Position numbers and translations under genes: made by a program. The notes beneath the pieces are model-generated. The model did not search any database, had not been told where the DNA came from, and worked only from the letters and a program-made list of their open reading frames with translations. 21,245 bases of DNA from Candolleomyces eurysporus (taxonomy: Eukaryota > Basidiomycota > Agaricomycetes > Agaricales > Psathyrellaceae): assembly GCA_027579435.1 (NCBI GenBank), contig JANBPK010000166.1, forward strand, positions 1 to 21,245. The letters run 5' to 3'. This document shows positions 9,115 to 17,085 of the stretch, piece after piece; positions within the stretch are counted from its first letter, which is position 1; each line of letters starts with the position of its first letter.

Positions 9115-10036
9115 CGGATTGGGCAAATCAATAGAGGTACAAGTCCGTGGCGTTAAAATACCATTGAAAGACGCGCAGGGAGGATGTTGGTGGTGGGTGG
9201 TAAGCAAGGAATGGGGTATGACATCAGCAGCAGAATGGGCACCGTCCCGCCTGTCAACGCGAGGCAAACACGGAAAAACAGCAATAGATCCATTCATAGA
9301 ATTCTAGACGCCCGGGCGTCTTGTGGTTGACGCAGTGAGTTCCAGAACAGGAGATACAGAACCGACAAACCGATCACTACCAGGAAGGCATATATCATTC
9401 TTCTGTGCTATAATCCATATTAATCTTGCCCAAATAGCGACAATGCAGCGGGATAGTATTCAAAGCGCCACGAGAAGAATGACGCACGAGTACAAGTTTT
9501 TTCAAAGATCACGGATACACCTTGAAAACGGAGGAAAAGTTAGACACAAAACGTCTTCAGTCTGGCTATCGGAGACCAGCGGTATAGCAATAAGTTTGAT
9601 AATTTGTCCATCGATTCAAAGGTGATGCGCGTCACAAAGATGTTCAAAGTGTTGGGCGACAAGTGCCATTGTGTAAATACACGACGAAGGATGAGGGATT
9701 GGAAGGGATCTTACAAGATGTGGATGTGAAATAGAAACGAAATGGGCTTGCTGAGCCTCGCAGGCAACGAAGACCTTCCTGTGAGCGGGAATGCGATAGC
9801 ATCCACCACTACGCGACGTGACTGGGAACGGTAGCATCCAGCCGTCGGCAACCGGGAGCGATAAGAGGGCTTTAGCTCTCTAAAGATAGAACGAGAAATC
9901 GGCCCCTGTGACGGCCTGAGTATTCATATCAAGTCACTTGGAGAAAGCAAAGAGGACGGTACCAACGCGTCGAGATTGATGCCTGGGGGGTAAATCAGTG
10001 AATGGAATGTAAGAGTGAATGAGAGAAGAAAGAGCA
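9115..10036. other. Upstream region of NACHT gene B, no gene recognised
   Basis: The promoter of gene B should lie in the first few hundred bases. A perfect 16-bp palindrome sits at 9306-9321. No open frame here resembles a known protein. Confidence 0.4.
9306..9321. repeat. Perfect 16-bp GC-rich palindrome
   Basis: AGACGCCCGGGCGTCT equals its own reverse complement. It lies about 190 bp upstream of the start of gene B, so it could be a dimeric factor site, but there is only one copy. Confidence 0.6.
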
Positions 10037-10060
10037 AGGAGAGGAGAGGAGAGGAGAAAG
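10037..10060. repeat. Short purine microsatellite (GGAGA units)
   Basis: AAGGAGAGGAGAGGAGAGG and the following GAAAG form about four GGAGA units inside a longer purine-rich stretch (10019-10075). Confidence 0.8.
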
Positions 10061-13000
10061 AGGGAAGACGCGGGTAAGCAGATAAGAAGGCGGGTGANGT
10101 ATTTATTCAGCTCGGAAACGTTCTGGAAAGGCAACCGGCGTGCTACTTTGGGCGTAGCGTTCAGACTTTATTGGGCGTATCCACAACGGTGCGGCCAGCT
10201 GAGAGGAATTCAGATGCGAAAGGGGGGAATGGTGGAAGGACGGCGTGCGGCTTACATATATACCACGCAAGCACCGTTGTCCTCAAAAAAGGGCGTGAGC
10301 GATCCTGTTGCGATCGTAAAAGACTGGGTGCGATTTCAGTTGTCGTTGCGTCCAACATGGCTGTTTGTCGCTTGCAAGTGGTATGAGGGGCCCGCGGGAG
10401 TCCAGAGTGGTCGCGCATTGATTGAAGGTGCACCTTGCATCGATTGGGGAAGAGGCTGTATGGAGGCATGTGGGTAAAAATGGATTCAGGAACTCGAGAG
10501 GGCGAAGGAACATAATGACGCCATCAGCCATTTGGATTCTTGATATGGAAGGTGATTCCCAGCGAAAACGGGGTGTGCGAAATTCTGCAGTCTTATGCAC
10601 TCAACGCACGTATCTGCAAAATAAAGCGTTAAATCACAAGTCAGTACTTTCCGTCCAGAGGGACAACTGCAAATCTCTGCTTTGAAATGCGATGGGGAGA
10701 GTGTAGCCTACTCCTGTCAACTGAAGAGGGTGGTATGTCGATCTGGTCCTGATTAATTTGATCTTCGAAGCAGCTTCGAATCGCTCACGTCGACTCGGAT
10801 ACAGCACGCATAATTGAATCTATTAATTTAGAGGCTCTTCGTCCTTCGCAGTGCCCTCGATCAGATGGTCTACGGTCAGTGCGTGGGGCTTCTANTTTTT
10901 TCTTTGCTGACTTCTCGCAGGCTGGGAGACTAATTCCTCTTTCTTCTTAACTTCTACCTCCTCCTCCTCTCTCCTCCTCTTTGACCACCATCTCGACTGC
11001 AAGCTATGGCGACATTGGTCAAGGTGATGTACTTCCCCCAGAGCCTGTTCATACAATGACAAGCTCTGAAATGCATGCTAGGTCTTTGGTGGTTGCCCCT
11101 CTCGAAGCCTCTGTGAGTCAACAGTGAATATATGCACTTAATCTCGACACTGATTGACAAAAGAGGCCAATAAAATATCATTTGCATTTCAGCCGACAAA
11201 CAGCATCATTCTACTAGTACCCTACGGTGAGATTTCTCTTGTATTGGCCTTCGTTCTTCCTCTCACTGATGTGCGACCACACAAGCTACAGTGTCAACCA
11301 GCCGTCCCCAACTGACGACCGCTTGGGATCTGGACCTGCCGATCCAGGTGGTTTCGCTAACTGTGGGGCTGGGGAGGCGATGATCCGATGGACATGGTAG
11401 GGGTGCGATGCATGTACTTGGCACGTGAATCTCGGTGTGGAGGCACGGCAGACAGGGTTTTNTAGGGACATTTCATGTATATAGAATGGCTGGTAGTAGC
11501 ACCAAATTGATGCAGATTTATGCATTTCATCGCTCCCAACAACCGGACCTGTGCGACCGTGTCAAACGCAGATAACTGCAGAACGATGCATCAGACTGCG
11601 ACCTCAAAGCGGAGCGGACGGAAATTTTACTGCACAGATCTGCTCTCCCTTGCAAAATTCGGCATTGATAATCTCAACGCACTATTTTGCATAGCTTTGC
11701 ACAAATTTGCAGAAGGCGTTCTCACTGGGGGTGATTCCCAGCCCACAGAGACTGACTTCCTCTCCCTCGCTCACCCTCGTCTGGCGGGAACCTCATCGAC
11801 ATCGATGGTTTTTTAGTGCTGCAGCTTATCCCTATACACTTCCCTCTCATTCCCTTGACTCTTCAATATCATTGCGCAGCTGCCAACGAGCACCGTACCA
11901 GGGAGGGTGCCATCTATCCCGAGTCCCATGCCTTCGGAGCGTCCTTGTGCGAGCAGATTGGGCAAAGCGCATCCTCAGCAGCAGGCATAAGAGTCCACAC
12001 GATAGCGTTGGTGCGCTCACTCCTCCCTTCCTTTCCGTTTTTCCTCAGCTTTCTTTCTTCTCGCGCCTCAGCCTGCCGATCGATTCGCGACAACCACTGC
12101 ACCTCGTCCAGCAGAGTCCTGGGTTGCGTTCCCTGGAGCGTGATCCTCCGATCCTCTCTCTCTACCGACAGTCGTGCTCGTCTATACCTCGCATTCCCCA
12201 CCTTCCTGAACGGACCTTATACCATAATTCAATGCTTTCTCTGCCTTCCTCATCGTGTCTGCCTTTTTCCACCAACCCACTCACCAACTCAAAGACGAGA
12301 ATAGCCGATGCACACGATGTGTGCGCACCTTCACTGCAGCCAGACTTCCCACGTATTACAGCTTTCTATCAGGCAACAAACGCGTTTTTCCTTGGCTTCG
12401 TACGCAAATAAACAGGACTACCAGTCCCGTGAGCTCATTTTGGCGGTATTCCATCTTGGAATCCGCTGCAGGTGTCATGGTGTGGGTGGCGCCATATCGA
12501 TGCAGACTTTGGTTCAGGGATGAATCTGGGCCATGGGGCACGAGCCACAGGGCATGTACATTATCGCCAACTACGGTGAGACCCTCACATTCGCCTTTTG
12601 TATCTACAGCAAACTCAACATACCTCTCAAACTCATGTTGTCGCTATGTTAAACCTCAGCGTCCACGTCGTCCTAAATATCATCGTGCCTCCGTTGGCTT
12701 TCGGACAAGAGCGTTTTGAAGTGCAGGGAGGAGAGAGGGGGAAGCGGCGTATTCAATGAGGATAGGGATATGAACAGGCATAAGGGAAAGTATCCGGCTG
12801 TGTGTATTTTTGTACCTCTTTCCCTGGGTGCATGCTGACTGAAACATACGATCTGGATTATACGTAGGACATTATCGGGAGCCTCCCCAAGTGTGTTCCT
12901 GCGTTGTTGGTCGTGCCATCGAATCCCCATTCAGACTCGAGTTGTGATGACTGATACTGTCGTTCATGTGGATATCGGTCCTTTGGCTAGGAGGTCGCTG

Positions 13001-13660
13001 CGAATCTACCCGCTGTGGAGTTGGGTAAAGTCAGAGACATATGTTCGTGCTTCCATTTGCTCTGTAAATCCTCGCTAACTCAGTAAATCACGTCAGACCT
13101 CAAGCAGCCTAGTCCTCTGATGAGTGCTCTATTCGCCGTGGGTCATTCTACTCGGGCCACTGGCTGAGGTTATGCGGAGACAGGCGAGGTCAACCTCATA
13201 CATGACGGACTACGGTTCCTGATACGGATCGCTTCTTCACTATGGACTGCATGACGCGATTGCTCTCAATGCCGAGAACGAGGACGGTGCTCGATTTTCG
13301 AAACACGCGCCACTGCTCTTTTTATCTACCCACCGCCATCAGCCATGGTCGACACCTGCCCTAACTTCTGTGTCTCTATCTAGTTGCTGACGAGCTGCGC
13401 GGCGGGTCGGCTGGACTTCACCCCAGTCCGATTATTATTGCCATTTCTGAAAGGGCTACCTGGCGACAACCTCCGTGGGATCCGGGATTCTGTATATCTC
13501 GTTCTTTGACACTTCCTTGTTTTCGAGGGATCGTTCGACGGCGCGCGGACGATGTCTTCAATGGCTTCGAGGCGGCTTCTCACTAGCCATCGGTTTTTCG
13601 GGTAGGCAATGAGGTTGAGTAGGTTTTAGGGTGTTCTGTCAAGCCCCAAGATCTCACCGT
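10061..13660. other. 3.6-kb stretch with no gene I can identify
   Basis: Several open frames exist on both strands, the longest being a 234-codon plus-strand frame at 11707-12411 overlapped by a 162-codon frame at 11816-12304. Both are rich in Ser, Leu, Pro and Arg, as expected from translated CT-rich DNA, and match no family I know. CT-rich tracts at 10950-10990 and 12010-12290 resemble fungal promoter or 5' UTR sequence on the plus strand. An inverted repeat TTCGAAG-CAG-CTTCGAA lies at 10764-10780. Ns at 10098, 10895 and 11462 may disturb frames. Confidence 0.4.
12531..13078 (+). pseudogene. Possible remains of a small spliced gene, beta-trefoil-like start
   Basis: After the CT-rich tract, an ATG at 12531 begins MGHEPQGMYIIANYG, followed by a GTGAGA donor-like site. 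The G-x-Y-I-I-x-N pattern near the start is reminiscent of fungal beta-trefoil proteins (ricin-B-type lectins or small protease inhibitors). Further down, about 12890-13078, frames such as VVGRAIESPFRLEL and a 61-codon open frame (12893-13078) are seen, but I cannot connect them into one open protein. It may be decayed, or chance similarity. Confidence 0.15.
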
Positions 13661-13756
13661 ATCGTCATAGATCCAGTGGTTCTAATTCTGAAAATAGAAT
13701 ACGCAATTTATCTATCGATTCAACGGTAATGACACTGAGCGATGTACAGTGGCGAT

Positions 13757-13822
13757 GACTCGTCGGGGGAAGATGTCGTTCGATTTCGAGTGTGCGAGGC
13801 ATCGGTAATCGGGTTAAGTCGG
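13757..13822 (-). pseudogene. Scrap of the N-terminal coding region of a fourth NACHT copy (D)
   Basis: The plus-strand text GATGTCGTTCGATTTCGAGT, then GCATCGGTAATCGGGTTAAG, matches 4814-4875 of gene A almost base for base. The same stretch is more diverged in B at 8750-8800. In A and B this encodes the LNPITDASHTRNR segment just before CFPGTR. Here neither the P-loop on one side nor the first exon on the other is present. It lies on the downstream side of copy C, so it cannot be C's own N-terminus and must be a deleted neighbour. Confidence 0.75.
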
Positions 13823-13891
13823 ACAGCCGCAGCACCCTCTTCTCCTTCCCTTGTCCTAATTTGTCCATATCCTTGCTCCTTCCTCGCCCGT

Positions 13892-13943
13892 CCTACCTAC
13901 TCTACCCCAGCAGAATGCTCCACCATTGTCTACTATCCTGGAT
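13892..13943. repeat. 3'-flank segment shared by NACHT copies C and B
   Basis: Counterpart of 5864-5912, around CAGAATGCTCCACCATTGTC. It begins only about 70 bp from relic D, whereas the gene A to B spacing at the same landmarks is about 1 kb. This suggests a deletion here. Confidence 0.7.
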
Positions 13944-14219
13944 CAGAGTTTGCCGTTCTCAGCGACATCCGGGTCTGGAGTGGGGAAGAGGTTCGGTGGG
14001 ACTGGTTCTACTAGAAATCCAGAAATCCGTGTGTGACATGGCCCGTTAAGACGGATGGCGGCTGAGGGGCAGTTCATGCTGTCGAAGTGGGAAAGGTTTA
14101 GAGCCATTGATTGACAATATGCAGTGCAACTACAATCAAATAAACACTTTGCAGGACACAAATTGGGGGAAGGACGTACCAGTTCAGGGTCTGAAGTGGA
14201 AGGCATGGATGCAGAGCTG

Positions 14220-15367
14220 CTATCGACGACAACCGACGCTGTCAAGGCTCAAAGCCAGTCTTAGCTCCATCGAGTTGAAGTCGTTGTTGGACACGGAAAG
14301 CTCTAGGGGCGGGTTCGGCTTTATTTCCAATTCTTCCCACTCGAGTCGAGCACGAGCCACTATCCAAGTGAGCGTCTGTCGATGACTATTCAGCTGCTTT
14401 AACACCTACAATATCCAGGAACTGACGTACGTTGAAGATATCAAGGCCTGAAAAGCTCTGCACAAAGCCAAAATTATCACCTTGGTAAAATTGGAACTCT
14501 NGGTCGAGTGGACGTACTGAGTGAAGAATGAGCTTCTCTTCTATTCCGGTGGAGGGAGTGCCGAGAAGTTCTGGAAACTAGACAGATGTTTTCGGTTATA
14601 TGAAATGATAAAAGGATGAAATTTGAAATTCAGAAACTTACGTTAGCATGGATCGCGGTTGATACACGTCGCAGGTCATGTTGTAAGGTTTCGTGTGTAC
14701 GTTCAGAGAGTCGGAATGTGCGTTCTGGGTAATTGGAGAAAAGGAGATAATGCAAAATTTTATCCAGCCAGAGTCGAATGCGGGGGTCAGGACATTTCAC
14801 CGCCAGCACTAACTGTTTGATACACTCGGTGAGTAGATACGAACCCTCATTCCAGGGCAGGGGCTCCATCATGAAGAGGGCATAAAAGAATATCGAGCAA
14901 AGGAAAGTGTGATAAGGCGGTCGATCGACAAGCAAAGGTTGACGAGCCTTGAACTGCTCAATTTCCTGGATGATGTCGCAGGCTTCTGAATGAGCGAATG
15001 ATCGCCAATGGGAATCGAAATACGCCCAGCCATAATCATTGGCCAGCTCATCACTGTTTTCGGGGATGGAAGAAAAGAGAAAGTAGGATATATAGAGATA
15101 AAACGAGGGTGGAACGAAGAAAGATCCTGACCGGCTTTCGGTGGTGAGGAAGTCGCGGAGGGACGTATGGCATAGAGTCACATTGCCTTTCTCGTCGGTT
15201 CCTGGGACATAAATGACGGCTTGCAGATTCAACAGGACACGAATAACTTCGAAGGCTTCAATCCCAAGAAGCTCCGCTATCCCGACAATCGGGAGTGGGT
15301 ACCTGAGGAGTGCGATGGTGGAGATGATTTCATGGAAATGGGCGAGATGCTGTGAACGGGCGAGCGC
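14220..15367 (-). pseudogene. 3' half of a NACHT-domain ATPase (copy C), truncated by an insertion
   Basis: Coding runs without a stop from the break at 15367: ALARSQHLAHFHEIISTIAL, the LLNLQAVIYVPGTDE segment, HTSLRDFL, and HTFLCSIFFYALFMMEPLPW. Exons are 15367-14642, 14577-14518, 14457-14431 and 14375-14220, matching B in order, phase and intron positions. The micro-exon is 27 nt (SFSGLDIFN) rather than 30. The last exon ends in a different tail (VSNNDFNSMELRLALSLD). The P-loop, Walker B and sensor are missing: at 15367/15368 homology with A and B stops in mid-exon and repeat-rich DNA begins. If a transposon did this, the missing 5' half lies beyond the right edge of the window. The N at 14501 is in an intron. 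Confidence 0.85.
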
Positions 15368-15457
15368 ATAAAACTCGATGGGTTTTGATTAATCAATCGA
15401 TCGTGTAGACGCTCAAGGGTGATTAATCATTGATCAAACATTGTTTTAAGTGAGGAG

Positions 15458-15520
15458 CAGCTTGGTATTAAAGGCACGATGATTAATCAGCGATTAATCG
15501 CCTCCTTTACTACCAAGCTG
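15458..15520. repeat. Inverted repeat around two GATTAATC sites
   Basis: CAGCTTGGTATTAAAGGC at 15458-15475 is inverted as GCCTCCTTTACTACCAAGCTG-like sequence at 15500-15520, with a 24-bp loop holding two GATTAATC copies. The right arm plus the preceding base (15499-15520) also has an inverted relative at 20644-20667. Confidence 0.7.
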
Positions 15521-15688
15521 GATAGCTGGATAGTGAGAGCGCTTGAATACGATTAATCACGATAGATCACATTGATCAATCAAACGGTCGTAGCAAGTAT
15601 AACTAGATAGCTGGATAGTGAGAGCGCTTGCTTATGATTAATCACTCTAAATTACATTGATTAATGAAACAGTCGTAGTAAGCATAAC
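15521..15688. repeat. Two tandem 83-bp units
   Basis: Unit 1 is 15521-15603 and unit 2 is 15606-15688. Both begin GATAGCTGGATAGTGAGAGC, contain GATTAATCAC and end in GTCGTAG-AAG-ATAAC-type sequence. They differ at about fifteen positions, concentrated in two short windows. Confidence 0.85.
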
Positions 15689-15794
15689 AAACTGAGGAGA
15701 ATGTTTAAAGATGTTAAGAGACTAGTGTTTACATGGCGTCGTCGTCGGTGTCACCAGTATGTCGGAAAACTCCGTCCCGGCAATCAGCGGCTTT

Positions 15795-16058
15795 CAACGG
15801 CAAACATTACTAGGGGCGTTGGAACGCATCTCAACGCAACAGCAGCCGTCAAGATTCTGCTAGTTCAACACATTTAAATTGAGAGAACAAGAACTAGTAT
15901 GCTTTTTACTTAGCTCCATCTCAAAAATTTCTAACCAAAAGTTTATTTCAGTGCGATTTCATCTGTTCTCGGGTCTCCAACGACCTCTCAACGGCAAGGC
16001 CGTTGAAACGCCGGTACGGAGACTTCCGACATATGAGCGCCATCAACGCTCTCCAACG
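15795..16058. repeat. Cluster of CAACG/CGTTG motifs
   Basis: CAACG or its inverse occurs at 15795, 15818, 15832, 15978, 15989, 16001, 16043 and 16053, often preceded by TCT or TCTC. The pair at 15989-16005 forms a hairpin, CAACGGC-AAG-GCCGTTG. It overlaps the uncertain 3' end of the transposase gene. It may be a second set of protein-binding sites in the element. Confidence 0.5.
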
Positions 16059-16701
16059 GGAACGCGGCAGCATATAGACGTATAGTGAGTGAATAGCTGT
16101 AAGTGAATAGCTGACTGTGTGATCCAGCTGTACTCACATTTAGCATCCTCTTTTTTGCGCATTCGTTGCACGTAGTCTGCTAAGATCTCGCCTTTAGCGA
16201 GACTGATACCTTCAGGTACGACAATCTTAAGATCCGCTTCAGCATCTGACACCAGCTGCTTGTACATTTCCGCTCTTGTACGGGCATAGATAGCGTGGCT
16301 GGGGTGCGATTTTGAAGCAGAAAATGTAGATTTTGAAAGCTCTAACCATACGTCGCACATCCGTTTAAAGGAATGAATGCAGCGCAACAGGTCAGCAAGC
16401 CTAATCTCATATTCTTCATGCCAGCGTTCCATTTCAGCTTCAGCTCGGAACCACTGTACACGATCACCTTTATCAAGTGTCAGTTTGTCTCTGGCATTGT
16501 GAATACCAAGGTCCCACACACCTTCTTTGGACCATTCCTCAATCTCCTGTGCTGAGAACTGGCCCAACGCGCCGATATTCCAAATCCAACCATCCTTTAG
16601 CAATCTTGATTTCTCTATGAATTTGGTTAGCTAAGGTTCAACTTATCGTCATTCTTGCTTACCTGCGGCGGCTGAACTACTTGCCATTGGAGAGACGGTT
16701 A

Positions 16702-16715
16702 CCGAGGCATTTTGC
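16702..16715. repeat. CAAAATGCCTCGG motif, inverted copy
   Basis: CCGAGGCATTTTGC is the reverse complement of the motif at 17041 and sits within the unresolved part of the transposase gene. A second CCGAGG follows at once, so the core is partly duplicated. Confidence 0.6.
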
Positions 16716-17040
16716 CGAGGGTACTTAAGGGGGTCGCAAAAGGCCAAGACCGCGTTCCTCCTTGTAACCGGCACAGGGGACGGCACTGGGCCTGCCATCA
16801 TCCTTGATGAAATAAACTTAAAGCTCCGCAATCCACGTTGTAGATCAATCGCCTGTTGCCAGTCGCTTTGAATCACCGCTTTCCTCTCCGTTATCGCAAC
16901 AGTGCCAGGAACTGCGAGCAAGGGCCCAAGGGTGTCTTCGGCTTTGACTGGTAGATTCTTAGGCTCAATGGGAGAAGGAATAAAGTAAGTATAAGGTGAT
17001 ATGGAGTGGTAGGCAAGGGGACAGCACCTAGAAGAACCAT

Positions 17041-17085
17041 GCAAAATGCCTCGGCCCTTGCCGTGCGCAGCATCGGCCACTTGCC
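17041..17085. repeat. CAAAATGCCTCGG / GCCGTGCGCAGC motif, forward copy
   Basis: GCAAAATGCCTCGG, then GCCGTGCGCAGCATCGGCC, matches one arm of the palindrome at 1554-1669 (right arm inverted) with the same spacing. It lies inside or beside a probable intron of the transposase gene, right after a GTGACT donor at 17108. Confidence 0.75.

Larger units (their letters stand above)
15368..15720. repeat. AT-rich block with six GATTAATC palindromes, probably subterminal to the KDZ element
   Basis: The self-complementary octamer GATTAATC occurs at 15387, 15421, 15481, 15492, 15551 and 15636, with near copies such as GATTAATG at 15659. The first starts 19 bp after the break in NACHT copy C. No coding region. 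Clustered short palindromes next to an element end commonly serve as transposase-binding sites, which is my inference here. Confidence 0.7.

Noticed and set aside
8893..9297. Single 134-codon minus-strand open frame upstream of gene B
   Set aside because: Its middle part is better explained as the first exon of gene B (9114-9051), a 61-bp intron, and a second exon read in another frame, which matches the N-terminal motif of gene A.
11707..12411. 234-codon plus-strand open frame
   Set aside because: Low-complexity Ser/Leu/Pro/Arg composition from CT-rich DNA, overlapped by another long frame in the same direction, and no recognisable motif.
15368..16070. Possible CRISPR-like array
   Set aside because: The repeats are short palindromes and two long tandem units with irregular spacing, in a eukaryotic context; there is no constant repeat-spacer pattern.
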